Origin: Rhyzopertha dominica
Taxonomy: Eukaryota; Arthropoda; Insecta; Coleoptera; Bostrichidae
Assembly (NCBI GenBank): GCA_025024175.1
Contig: QCXZ01000064.1
Location: forward strand, 43,173,325-43,237,324
DNA length: 64,000 bases
Reading direction: 5' to 3'
Made by a program: the position numbers and the translations under genes. The notes below the pieces were generated by a model, which was not told where the DNA came from, searched no databases, and was given only the letters and a program-made list of their open reading frames with translations. Below are positions 13,640 through 25,000 of this stretch, piece by piece. How positions within the stretch are numbered: the stretch's first letter is position 1; the number at the start of each line of letters is the position of its first letter.

Positions 13640-13814
13640 ATTGAATAGCTTGTAAACAAGCTGATTTCTGTTTGTGCTTTGTTTCACACTATTTATCGAA
13701 TAATTCTACGATTAAGAATTGTTTCTTGAAAATGACTCTCCGGTCGAAACCATCGGCAAATTATTCGATAAATAGTGTACAAACAAAAACCAGCTTGTTT
13801 GCAAGCTATTCAAT
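13640..13814. repeat. foldback/MITE-like inverted repeat
   Basis: Left arm 13640-13707 begins ATTGAATAGCTTGTAAACAAG. Right arm 13753-13814 is its inverse, and both contain CACTATTTATCGAATAATT. The arms differ mainly by an 11-base deletion. The outer part includes the GTGCTTTGTTTCAC block shared with the Penelope-like fragment at 6.5 kb. The element may therefore derive from two head-to-head copies of that element's 3' end. Confidence 0.65.
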
Positions 13815-15840
13815 GTAATGGTTTCGACATATTTAACAAACAGTGCACATTCGAAACTATTATTATTAGTTACTTTAGTACTTCTGATAGTCTGGCGTTG
13901 TTATAATAAATACATCCAAAACCATATTTGACTATTATTTCGTTCATTTCACATAAATACTCATTTTTGCCGTGTTACTTTACATAAAATTTAATTTGTA
14001 TTTGTACCCCACATTTATCTGTTCAGTCCACCAGAGGGCTCTGAATGTAGGCGCGTGCACGCTCTCTATATTACATGGGATTGCACCTTACAATAATTGT
14101 TAATTATTAATTGTTATACAACACTTACACTTAGGAGATTTTTTTTATCCTCGTGTTTTTAAAAATAAAAGTCACTATTAACGGCGCAGTCGTTCACGTT
14201 TAGTAAAGGTTCTTGCATTTCTCTTGCTTTTGCAGCCAATCTGTTGCCCATTCCTTTTTTTTTCTTTTGATACAGTGCTTGCGATAGCCATTTACTAGAA
14301 CCTTCCGCTAATCTTATTTTCATTATATTCATAGTGTATCATGTTTTGTCCAGATAGACGAGAAATATCGATTTATGTATGTTCGTTATTATTTTATGTG
14401 TGTGGTATTCTCTGCGCCATTTTAATCTAAATCTAAACCAACCAACTCTTTACACGAATGTGTTGTCATAGTTATCAGATTGATTTTAGCTAACATCAGC
14501 TTTAAAAAAGAAGAGAGTAACCGACCCAATATGCATCTCTCAAAATCCAAGTTATCCATATAGTCGCTACGTTTTTTTAAAGCTGGTCGGTGTCATTTAG
14601 ATCTAGTGCAGCTACCCTTCCAATTTCCCATACATTTAGCTGTATAATTATGTGTGTACACAAAAAATTGTCTAATTTACAAAATTGTAAATACAGTAAA
14701 ATTTATAAGCAAATGTATTTTACAATTTTCATCCAGAACTCATATTTGACCCTTCTCTAATAAGTCGTTGTCAAGTGGTTTCCAAGCTTAATCGATGCCA
14801 TGTGCGTTTTGAAGCTGTAACTGCAATATTCTTGTTGTTACGAATCGTTGACTATTTTGGTCAGGATGAGTCATAACACGATTTCTGCTTAAGTTCAGCT
14901 CTTCTACCTTTTCCTATAAATGTTGTTCAACTAACTACTGTTATATGGAATCACAACAGAATCTGTCATATATTCGGTGATAACTGTAACTTTTGTACCA
15001 AATTTCTAAATTCACATTACATTTTAACAATTAATACAAAGAAAACAAAAAAAAATAAAAATCCATCCGAACTCACGTTTAATAAAGTCAATTTGTTTAA
15101 TATAAGTTTTAGGAATCCAGTAAAAGCATTATCAGCACGAATTAAAAGCCGGTGTGTTTTTAAAAATGCAATTAAATATATTTCAGTTTATTTCAATGAA
15201 GCTTAATTTAGTTAAAATATTAAGTAGTCGGTTAATTTTTGAGAGCAATGCGCTGGCGATCTAAGAAGTTTGGCTTGACGTATAATGCTGAGGCATTTGT
15301 CATTCTGAGTTTTAATAATGGTAGTTATCTATCGAGTCTCTTTCCTTGGGGAGTAAAAATTACTACAATTCTATCTTTAGCACTTATACATATGAACTCC
15401 CAGCTTAAATTTCTAAAGCTTTTGGTGTGAGAAGTTGAAACTGTACTAAAAGCGCATCGGTTAATGCATTAGTATTTGATATGTGTTAATTCTGAATCAG
15501 AAATCGTGCTCCTATTAGTAGAACTGTTAAGGTGAAGTTTATGTTCCTTTGGTACTTCGTATGATATCATTATACATTATGAGAATCACGGATCTTTATT
15601 CTCCCAAATAAAATTTATCAACTCATTTTTTTTTAAACGCGAGAGCGATGTAACTGAATGTGCCTCACCTAACTGTGTTTATCAATAACGGAATTGGTAA
15701 TAAAGGGGCTTTCTATGATCAGTGTACATAGAAAACATAAATAACATAATAATTAAGTCACCTTGCAGAAAATCCACGAAGATTATTCATGGAATAAATA
15801 CTTCATTAATTACTTAAGTACCTATATCTTATAAACATTT
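13815..15840. other. no gene recognised
   Basis: AT-rich non-coding sequence with homopolymer A/T runs. Nothing else could be supported. Confidence 0.4.
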
Positions 15841-15984
15841 AATTCTTCTAAAGAAAATAATTCTTAAAGTGAACTTCCACTTTATTTTTACAATTGTAAA
15901 GCGCTTTCGGCTACATGTTAGCCATCGTCAGTACAAAAATTATTTATGAAGTTCACTTTAAGAATTATTTTCTTTAGAAGAATT
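15841..15984. repeat. foldback element with perfect 36-bp inverted repeats
   Basis: The arms 15841-15876 and 15949-15984 are exact inverse copies (outer end AATTCTTCTAAAGAAAATAA). The 72-bp centre holds the hammerhead-like fold listed separately. The perfect arms suggest a young insertion or ongoing correction. Flanking duplications are not clear. Confidence 0.75.
15894..15936 (-). ncRNA. hammerhead-like self-cleaving RNA motif (variant)
   Basis: On the minus strand CTGACGA (15931-15925) is followed by one unpaired T, then stem II GGCTA/TAGCC (15923-15919 with 15913-15909) and GAAA (15908-15905). Stem III is the self-complementary AGCGCT (15905-15900) with only two nucleotides in the loop. 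Position 17 is T at 15899. Stem I pairs TACAA (15898-15894) with TTGTA (15936-15932). All core positions of a type I hammerhead are present, except that an extra T separates A9 from stem II, which may abolish or slow cleavage. Confidence 0.45.
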
Positions 15985-16130
15985 AATTAATAACTCCACT
16001 TAGAGCAGATGGATCAGTTTTCAATTTTTTTCTATAAACATTTATTATTTCTATTTATGTTGAATTATACTCTACAGGACGTTCCTGCTCTGCCCCCCTA
16101 GACCAAAAGCTGGGTACGCCCATGGTTATA

Positions 16131-16180
16131 GAACACCTAGCTCGCAAAATTCCGCTTAGATGGCACTGAGGGCATCAACT
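16131..16180 (+). repeat. fragment of the hammerhead tandem repeat (family 1)
   Basis: CCTAGCTCGCAAAATTCCGC followed by TTAGATGGCACTGAGGGCAT matches the monomers at 32.6 and 40.9-41.5 kb. Only this part is present and there is no ribozyme. Confidence 0.6.
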
Positions 16181-16270
16181 CTCTTACATGCATAAAAAAT
16201 TTATTAATTCACAAAAGCCACTACGCTTTTAACTTTTCTTAACAATATTAGTCCAAAGACACTATATTTA

Positions 16271-16568
16271 TACAGGGTGTCCCGCATTATGTGGGCAATA
16301 TCTCTGAAAACTGATGCAAAAATAACAGTATTTTACAGTATTTTTTTTAAATAACGCCCGCCATCATTTTAACGGCTTCCACTTCAAATAATAATAGTCA
16401 AAATTTGATGAAATTATATCAACCGCTCTAAGAGATATTAAAAAAAATCTGTTTTAAGAGTCAATACCTCAGCAAGCGGACATTGTTTAAAAAAAAGTTA
16501 TACTGTAAAATAGTTTTATTTTTGTACTAGTTTTCAGAGGTTGCCCACATAATGCGGTATACCCTGTA
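16271..16568. mobile_element. mariner/Tc1-type MITE
   Basis: TACAGGGTGTCCCGCATTAT at the left end and its diverged inverse ending ACCCTGTA at 16568 enclose about 300 bp with no ORF. The inverted similarity continues about 50 bp inward (ATGTGGGCAA, CTCTGAAAACT, CAAAAAT). A TA lies at each edge, as expected for Tc1/mariner insertion. It is non-autonomous. Confidence 0.75.
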
Positions 16569-17869
16569 TACCGATTTATACATATGCATGAAAGGAAAGT
16601 GGGTCAAATATGGCGGCTACGAATACTAACATTTATAGAGCTCCACTAATAGCGCCCTAAACTTCCAGATATTTCCAAAAGTATAATTTCTACGAAACTT
16701 GTAAATAGTTAGTTAAAGTGGATGGACAAATATGATTAACAAGAACCAACTGTTCGATTTATCTGCAAGTTTCATTATGCATGTACACGTGTATAAAATA
16801 TATGTATCCTATCAAGATTGACTAGTTTTAATACTGACGAAAGGAAGCCGTTGCCAAAAAATCCCTTTTGTTTGTAATAATGAGGTAAAACAATAACGAA
16901 AACAGGAACCGTCAAGAATAAAATCGCCACATTAGTTATCGGGGCACGCGCTCAATCCTTCCAACAGTATTAAAGAATTAAACCAACTTCGTAGATGAGT
17001 TCCTTCCGTTAACTCCGCTTGATTAGAACCAATAAATTTTAGGAGTTGTAGCGAACTTCGGTGGATAATCAGCGAGAAAGAGGAACTCCACTGATTTCCC
17101 CTAGCGTGTCATGTCCATTAAATAAGGATTTTGATTCAATTCCGCTGCAGAGATGTTCGGCAAGGCTTAATATCAATATCTGGGGTTTAAATCCGTGTGA
17201 AACGTCAGCCTGTCGATAGAGTAACGTCATATTTAACTGACACGCCGAAGTTTTACCGTTGTCTTGAGCTTTGATCTTTGTAACAAATAGATGATTTACA
17301 ATGTTGAAGGTATCTCAGATGAGTGTCCTTTAAATACTCAAGTTCCTTTTATATAAGGAATGTGTAGTTAGGAATATAAGCAGTTATTACCTGCATTACG
17401 TACTTATTACTAGTTTTGGATCTTAATTCTTCGGGGCCAATTAAACAGCCGTGTGAGCAATAAATTTCAAGAAAACTCAGTCATCTAATTGCGGATACGA
17501 GTATTTTAGGAAACAGAATATATGTACGTCATCATATCATTCGCCTCCTCTAGAGGTGCTAGTTGAGAAGTAGCAGATATGTTAAAATATTACATCGGCT
17601 AATGGAACTACATGTATACTTGTGAACAACTTTTTAAAATTTATTATGAGGTTTCTTTTAATTCGCTTTGAGGAAATTATAAACATTATTTACATTTCAC
17701 CACTGCGTTTACTTGCCGACCGACTGAAGCAGTTTCTCAAGTCGTGCGGCCATACGGAGCTGCTACACTGCAGTTCAAGTTTCAGGTTCGTATTTTCTTA
17801 GTCTACACTCTACAGTATTTGTTGTGCAAAGTTCTTCTGGTTTGATTCCGCGGTTGTAGAATTTAATCT
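16569..17869. other. no gene recognised
   Basis: No domains. Base composition becomes less AT-rich toward the Penelope-like copy, and 17.7-17.87 kb may be its 3' flank. Confidence 0.35.
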
Positions 17870-18770
17870 AGACGTTTCGCCGATCACCGATCATACTGTC
17901 GGCTTTTTCGGAAGAAATCTCACTGGTGAACTCATCCATTGTCTTCTCTTACATAGTAGCTATTCCATTGGGCTTGTTACGTGTTTGTCTTTGCATATCG
18001 GTTCCGATCCAGTGATCAAGTGCCGTCTTCCAAATTCTGCTCAAGCGATAACTGTTTTCTCTGTCAAAATTGTTGGGCTGCTTCATTATCTCCAAAGATT
18101 CTAACAATCCGCTGATAATAATGGCTGCTCCTCGGGAGGGTCCTTACGCTGCCATACTCGATTATGTGTTTTTGCCTCCTACCACGTGTTCCGGTATCGC
18201 AGATCTATCTGTGTCCATATGCTGCATCTCGCTGGTGTTCCTTTAAGCGACATTATATACAACGTCCAGTTTGTCCGATGTAGACATTTCCGTACTGACA
18301 CTGGCACTGTTGAATACCTTTGTTGTACAGTTTCGGTATTTTGTATTGGGCTGATGGTAGAATGTGTCCTATCTTTTGCACTGCGTTGTATCTTACTGCG
18401 ATCTTCTGCAGTATTTTCTTCAGTCTCTCCGTTACCCCAGAGACGTGTGGTAGGTAGGCTTATTCTTTGTACTGTAGTTCAAGCCGTTCTCTTTGTATGT
18501 TTCTTCCCTTCCTTAACTTAGAACCTCTTTCCGTTTGTAACCATTTTTTCTGTACGGCACTACTGACGAGTTAAATTTTCTCCGTTCTGCTTTCTGCTTC
18601 ACTGATCTTCTCGAGTTTATTTAATAGCATGTATTGGTAAAGTGTCTTTGCCGTATACTTTGTAACTCAGCTTTCCGTTATTATTGTGTTTTACTAGAAC
18701 GTCAAGGAACGGAAGACATCAATCGCTTTCAATTTTCATAGTGAACTCTGTGGATATTATGCGTTCTCGT
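17870..18770 (-). pseudogene. Penelope-like element: RT C-terminus plus GIY-YIG endonuclease
   Basis: The minus strand reads FTMKIES, then LPFLDVLV and GKLSYKVYGKDT (about 18760-18625). This is the block following the catalytic motif in Penelope reverse transcriptases. Next comes LPHVSGVTERLKKILQK, then the GIY-YIG domain: GIQQCQCQYGNVYIGQTGR (18325-18268), RLKEHQRD, IIEYGSVRTLPRGAAIISG and NNFDRENSYRLSRIWK (down to about 18030). The usual Cys cluster and Tyr-Ile-Gly residues are kept. Stops and frameshifts break it, and the RT N-terminus is absent. Downstream at 17895-17872 lies a decayed ATGATCGGTGATCGGCGAAA hairpin followed by CGTC, reminiscent of a hammerhead. Confidence 0.85.
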
Positions 18771-18976
18771 TCTCAATATGGCCGTTGAGGGCAACCATAT
18801 GTTTTAATGGCCTAGCAAATAGCCTTATGATTAAAAAGTGTCACGCTTTGTGTTTTTGTGAAGTTGTGAGTTCTTTTTGCCCCCTTTTAGGATATTATTA
18901 GTGTTTTTTTAAACGAAAATGCCTGTTACGCGCCTTGTGCTTGGCTTGGGAGTCAGTCACAGAGATGACATATGGA

Positions 18977-20066
18977 GTAAAGGTGTGCAGTTCGTGAACG
19001 AACGAACGATGTGTAGTATTCAGTTGCGCTACATTGAACGATCTAGTTCGTCAGAATAAAATAAACCAGTTCATTTTGAACGCTGCAAGAGACTTGTATG
19101 ATACTGGACTGAAACGGATACGCAGTTCGAATTGAACGATTGAGCAACCGCGAGCGACCTTTGGGAAAGAAGAACGACCGAATATGTATCTTTTCGTGTG
19201 AACGGACACGCGAACCACGATGTGCGGCCGGCTGAATTACCTATGTCTTCGCAGTGTCTAATGTACAATGGCGTCGAAGTCTCGCAGTCCCCGTTTCGCT
19301 GTTTGGCATTTTTATTTAACATGTTGTTGCAAACTAAAGTGTTGGAATAAAGCAGTAATATACCAGATATGTAATTATTATATCAACACGTAAATATTGC
19401 TCGTACTTTTGAAATGGCGTTAAGCATTTCAGTAATAGATACCCGGAGAAGTTATAATAGGTAGTACAATTACATAATATACAAAAACAATATTAAACTT
19501 GATAAACATTCGGGGACATAATAGTTTACTTTTATTTATTTATAAAATAGGTAATTCTCATTGCAATTTACAATTTAATATTTACGAATGCCTAATTATT
19601 GGTGTGCCATTGATGACTTGACAAACATAAAAGTCTCGCTCGCTTGCACAGCGGTTAACTATTTGTCTTTAACAACAACTATTTTGACTGCAGTTGTATT
19701 ATTATGTATTAGTGAAGTTATTAATTATCATGTTATTTACAAATCTGAATATATTTCATAACGCCAGTTTCATTAACAGTTAAAGTACCTATTACACTAC
19801 CTATCATATATACACAAGACATGTGTAGCTATCAAGCTATCATAGAACTAAACTGCAATCAGCGGTTGTATGTTGTATGACACAAGTCCGCAAGTACATA
19901 ATATGTACTAATATGTAATGTAATATGTATATGTTATATTAGCTGCAAGACTACGAAGTAGGATATGAGAAGCATCCAGCGAATTCGAACTATAGTTCAT
20001 TTTGAACGATAAAATTGAACTAATTCAGCATGAACTATTCACCAAAATGAACTTGAATCCTAGTCT
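18977..20066. mobile_element. possible non-autonomous hAT-like element
   Basis: The left edge (GAGTAAAGGTGTGCAGTTCG) and right edge (ending GAACTTGAATCCTAGTCTC) form an imperfect inverted pair flanked by similar ACATATG/TAATATG octamers. GTTCATTTTGAACG occurs near both ends (19071 and 19996). The 83-codon frame at 19071-19322 (minus) has no transposase signature. Boundaries and class are tentative. Confidence 0.35.
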
Positions 20067-20084
20067 CTAATATGCCCTCAGCCG

Positions 20085-20765
20085 GGGTTACGTGGTTTAG
20101 AATGCCTAATAGGTTCAGGTTCCGCGAATGGTAACATGTAGCATCATTTGCTGTATCAAATCTAGTTAAGTGTTTCTTTAAACAGCAATGTCTCGCAGGT
20201 CCAATTACATTTTAAGATGGTACCTGCAGTAGTTCTGTAACTTTTACTTGCGACAATTCCCTGTGAGCATACGCGTTTGTCGGAGTCAGGGGACGTTCGT
20301 CCAGCAAAGTTAAAGTTACTTTCTCACTAGTTCGCTGGCTTCCTACCGTGCAGGCCGATATGCCATTCCACAGATAGGCTCAGACACTACGAAAAGGCTT
20401 GTTTAGATGGCTTGCTTCATTGTAGGCTTGCTCTCTTATTGCACGCAATAGTTCGCGTCCACGAACCCACTCCAGAAAAATTCCATTGTGTAGTCCCAAG
20501 TCACGAAGGGTGTTGAGCATTCATCTACCACTTTAGAGCGTATAGTTGTGCTTTCCAAAGCACAAAGTTGTTGGTAATGATTCGGACCCGCTTATGTTTT
20601 TATTATTAAAGGCTCTCCGTATCATTGCCCTAACACATGCTACAATTACCACGACTTCAGCTTGGAAAATGGTTGTTTAGGTTTGCTTTCGCATTCCCGA
20701 ATATTGTACACTCCTGCTCCTTTGTTTTTGAACCATCAGTGTACCATGATATATTCCACAAACTT
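20085..20765 (-). pseudogene. non-LTR retrotransposon RNase H and C-terminal fragment
   Basis: Pieced over several frames of the minus strand: WYTDGSKT-like start near 20755, then GAGVYNIRE, AEVVVIVACVRAMIRRAFNN, SESLPTTLCALESTTIRSK and LEWV (about 20490), EASHLNKPF, then RHCCLKKHL with RFDTANDATC (about 20190-20130). This order (RNase H followed by a GHCxLxxHLxxxG...C block) is typical of the C-terminus of I/R1/LOA/Jockey-group ORF2 proteins. It has many frameshifts, and RT is not visible upstream. Confidence 0.65.
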
Positions 20766-21854
20766 GCTAATAGGTTATTGTGAACTGCTTCTTCCTCCTT
20801 CTGCTATAAGTACTCTAACAGGACATTAGAAGTCAAACATCAAGCTGCTTCAGTCTGACTGCATGCTCAGCACGTAGTTATCATTTAATTACTAGAATAT
20901 TTCAGTATGGGTTTTTTTATCGGATAAGTTTTCACGACCCGCGATTTTCTGCGTATATTATGTAACGGAGGCAACATTGCGATGACCGCTGTAGTCGTTA
21001 TTCGTATTACTTTCGCAATTTCGAGGCAAACAAGCCTACCATAGCTTATCTTTTGCACCTTTTTTTGATCAACTTGTGTCACTATACTAAGTACACATAT
21101 ACATATGTACCTATCAGTATCACATTTTTTTTATTTTAGTCCCCATGTTCCTGCTCTATTTGAATTTGAAGTATTAAGTTTTGTTACAAAATTTAACGAC
21201 ATATATACTATATTTCAAGATAAATTGCATGTAATAAAAGCATTTGGTATGCCTTTGGAATTTCGAACAGAGTAAGTTAAGGTAAATTAGAAAATGATGA
21301 AATTGTGTCTCTGAACACTATCCCTTATCAACAGGTACGTTCCCAGGGGTACAACTAAATCGACCAGACCTGAATAATTTAAGTAAGATACGTGGGATAC
21401 ATACGAATGAATGCATAGTTAATGAAACCGCACTTCGGAGTGTGATACGTGAACTCCAAAATAAATTACCTACGTACATATGTAGGTGTAGTAATTCCGA
21501 GATTGGAAATAATAGCAAAGGGAGCTGTGTATTCAAGGGTTGGATTACGATGTGATGTGGGAAGGCAAATTGAAGCTACAAGAATACCCAAATAAGTAAG
21601 TATAACTTAAAAGCTTTGCGCAAATGATGCTAATAAAAATACGAAGCAGACGTGCTGATTAAATTGAGAAGAGAAGGAAGAAAAAGCTATACTGATACGT
21701 AACACTCCTTGTTTTTGATTGCAATATGCATATGAAAGAAAATCATAATATAAATAAGTTGGTAGACAACTTATTAAAATATATTACGTTAATTTGGAGT
21801 TCGATTGCCAGATTACTATTATTTTTTAACCTTAACCAATATATCGCAATACAG
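20766..21854. other. gene-free stretch with one exon-like frame
   Basis: No domain was recognised. On the + strand a frame is open from about 21301 to a stop at 21552-21554. It includes a CCTTATCAACAG acceptor-like sequence before 21333 and reads PGVQLNRPDLNNLSKIRG, then CIVNETALRSVIRELQNKL. Other frames are also fairly open here, and no in-frame donor is seen before the stop, so I do not call an exon. Confidence 0.3.
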
Positions 21855-22103
21855 ATATCTTAAACACTATTGAAACCATAAATTTTAATGAAAAGGAGGT
21901 TGATTTATTTAGGAAAGAAGCTTCATACAACAAAATAGGCAAATTGGAAGTCCTTGGCATTGCAGGTTGCTATATTAATACAAAACAAGCCGGTCTCAGT
22001 TTCAGATCGGAAGTTGTTTCTTGTTGCTTTGAAAATGTAGATTCGCGAATTCGTGTTGATGTAGCTCACGTAAACGAATCAGACTCGCTCTGCTGTTATT
22101 CAG
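21855..22103 (+). CDS. candidate internal exon of an unrecognised host gene
   Basis: A 249-nt segment has no stop in one + strand frame. It is bounded by ...AATACAG (3' splice site, with a TTATTATTTTTTAACC tract upstream) and CAG|GTTAGT (5' splice site). Both boundaries fall in phase 1, so the exon is symmetric. It encodes 82 full codons: INFNEKEVDLFRKEASYNKI, then GKLEVLGIAGCYINTKQAG, LSFRSEVVSCCFENVDSRI and VDVAHVNESDSLCCYS. It is locally more GC-rich than its surroundings. The five cysteines plus 1-1 phase hint at an extracellular module, but no family was recognised. There is no ATG, as expected for an internal exon. Chance open frames of this length do occur in the window, so confidence rests on the matching splice signals. 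Confidence 0.4.
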
Positions 22104-24160
22104 GTTAGTCTCTCATTAATTGAGATGTTTTATGTTTCAAAGAGTAATTTGGCTAAATTGTGCGTAATAGAGTATTAGATAAGGACATTGCAATTTCAGT
22201 AAAGTGAAGAGGTAGTTTTATGTAAGCTAGCATGTTATTTTTCCCGTCTTTTGAACTACATTTTAAAAATATTTGATTAGCACTTACTCTCTGGTTTCAT
22301 GATTTTGTTTGACTATGTTATCTCTTTGTTCAATTTTTATTCATTTTCTGTCAAATTAATATACATTTGCTGTTAATAACATCACTCCTTTATTCTTGCG
22401 TAAAATAGCTTATAGCATTGGTTGAATGCTTTTTGTTAAAGGCAAATCATACACTTTTATTTTTATACACGTTTATAGTTTTATAATTGTTCGGTTAGTT
22501 TAAATTATTAAGAACCAGTTTCCATGCGATTACTAGAAACCGTGATCTTGTTTAATTAGTCATCCCTTAGTAAGTTAATGACGATGAACTACGTATAGAG
22601 GATCTATAAGTGCAAATTGCGGTTTAAAAGTGATAGGTCCACTCGATGTCAAGTTTGATCTGTAAGCAGGCACAGTTGCGTTATTATTAAGCTTTAGGAT
22701 ATTTGCTGAACGGTAGTGCTAAACTTTTGCAAGGTGATGTTAGCAATTTATTTAAAAAAAAAAACAACGCCAATACCTAGTAATGTAGGTTGTACCAAAT
22801 ATAGTCTGCCGAAGTTTGCATTTAAGTAAATATACTTTGTCGAATTTCTTTCGNTCCACGCATTTGGAGTTCTTTTCACTAATAACTTCAGTTCCACGTT
22901 AATATTCTTGCGTAAAATCACACTTAAGCGGATTTAGCCAAGGTAAGAGCTAACTGTCAATAAGATTCCAGGTATGTAGTCGAAAATACGGATAGAGTCT
23001 ACCCGTCTGTTAGCTCAATATATCGACCTTCCCAACCCTTACTTATGAAATACGCAACTAACGGTAATACCCTTTTGAATTTTGTTTGTGGTCACCAAAA
23101 ACAAATAACAGAAAGTAAAATTCGATAGATATAGGCAGGAAACATTGCAAAATCCCGACTTTCTGTAACATGTTTATTTATTCCTGTTTGACCATTCACT
23201 CCGAATTATATTTGCCTCTTAATGTTACTGGACTGTTTCGCAAGATTACTCTGCGTAATAAGCCTTTTTTGAGTTTTATGTTCTTTACTTAATACTTACT
23301 GAAAACGAAATTTATTGATCTTTTTAACCCTAACTGTCTATAATAGAGCACCATTGCTATTGGTCCAGAGTGCTACATGGTGGTATTATCTTCTGTACAT
23401 TGTTACCTAACGAATCAATACAAAGTAATACCTAAATTAATGCAAATCAATCATTTATCGTTTTTATCCATTTGTAGTTCAAGTCATTATAACTTCTTAT
23501 TGAAAGAATTACATCAAAACTAGATCTCCACATATATTGCGTCCTATATTTGAGTTGATATATAAAATATACATAACCTTATTGGCAGTTATTCAGTTTC
23601 TAATAATACGTTTCAGAACGGGAATGAGTTTTCAAATTCCTTAAATTTCTGATAAACTGGCGTGGGCCGAATAACTTTTCTGAAGGGAAAACTTGGTGCA
23701 ATTAAACAAGAACAATACCGCGGCAACTTCTGATGAAGTTTGTCTAAAAACTTTCATAAATTCACAAACAACGTCAAAACAAAAGGTGAACGCTGCAAGA
23801 TCAAACCAACATTAAAACGAAAGCAACGATGTTTACTAAATTCATCAAATAATTTAGAGCAAAGAGATACATACATAATATTCCCTATTTAAGTGCATAT
23901 CTAATATCTGAGTATTTGGTTTTTATTATATTATAGGAATAGCAATTAATACATTAATAACGCAAATATAGAGCCGGGAAAGATAACACTACTTAATAAA
24001 TTACAAAGTTCCACCATTTAGTAGTGTTACTATGATTAACAAGATATATGATACAACGGCCTAAGCAGACAGTTTTCTTAATTAAGAATGATAAAGACTC
24101 AAAGAAATCGTTATTGTTGACCAAACTTCCTTTAATCGTGTACTAAATACTGAAATAAAT
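22104..24160. other. no gene recognised
   Basis: AT-rich sequence after the candidate exon. No domains, repeats or further convincing splice-bounded frames were seen. Confidence 0.4.
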
Positions 24161-24162
24161 AC

Positions 24163-25000
24163 AGGGTGCGGCAAAAATATCTGACGGTTTTCGCAAGGGC
24201 ATGGCGAGAAGAGGGGACGTCAGAGGAAGGGGCGAGAGTAGTCATTCAAGTCAGTATGGCTTACCTTACCAGTTACCATTTCAGTCAGTCGTCATGGAGC
24301 ACTTGAGTGCGTCACATTGTGCGTTTGTTGTGGAAAGGTTTCTTTTTAAAACAACGAATCGGTCGTACTAACGCAGCGTGCATTTTGACTGCATTTCAAT
24401 GTTCGTCGCCTCGATAGAGTGCCATATCGGAACATGATTTTACAGTGGATGAGAAACTTTACGGAAACGGCTCAAGCAACTAAACGCAAACAAAGGGAAA
24501 GAACACGATCTGTGAGAACACCAGAAAATGTGGAAGCAGTGCGTCGCGCCATCGAAGCTCTCGTCGTTCGGTCCGTCGTCATTCTCGTGCTTCGAACATT
24601 TCAGACTCAACTTGCCGTCGAATATTGCACTTGGATTTGCACTTCCACCCTTTCAAAATTGTGCATACTCAGGAATGGAAACCTCGGAATCATTTGGGAT
24701 GACTTGTTTTTTTTTTCTGAAAAAAATGTTGGAGACAATGGATGATGACACCATTGTGATTATGATCGACAGGTGAAAATGGGCTTTACCTGAAGTTTCT
24801 CACCCACTATAAAATCGTGTTTCGAGATAGCACTCTATCGTGGCGACCAACATTGAAATGCAGCTGAATAATGAAGTTTTTAATTACGTGCTTTGCTTTA
24901 TGACAACATTGTAGACAGATAGAATGGAGTATTGGTGCCAGATCGTAGGAATCTTGGGAAAAATAGAAAAGTTTTTTATGTATGATATTTATAAGCAATC
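24163..25000 (+). pseudogene. Tc1/mariner-superfamily transposase relic
   Basis: The element begins with TACAGGGTGCGGCAAAAAT at 24163, a terminus of mariner-like type. From 24294 the + strand reads MEHLSASHCAFVVERFLFK. Then, after frame changes, PYRNMILQWMRNF, SVRTPENVEAVRRAIEA (24419-24560), RRHSRA, STCRRILHLDLHFHPFKI and a QEWKPRNHLG-like tail. These follow the order of the N-terminal helix-turn-helix (DUF4817 type) and linker of insect mariner-like transposases. The catalytic DDE part is not visible. The minus strand at 24875-24807 reads QLHFNVGRHDRVLSRNTIL, a second inverted piece of the same N-terminal region. The element is therefore dead and rearranged. Confidence 0.7.

Noticed and set aside
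18186..18521. 111-codon + strand frame
   Set aside because: It is the antisense shadow of the Penelope-like GIY-YIG/RT fragment.
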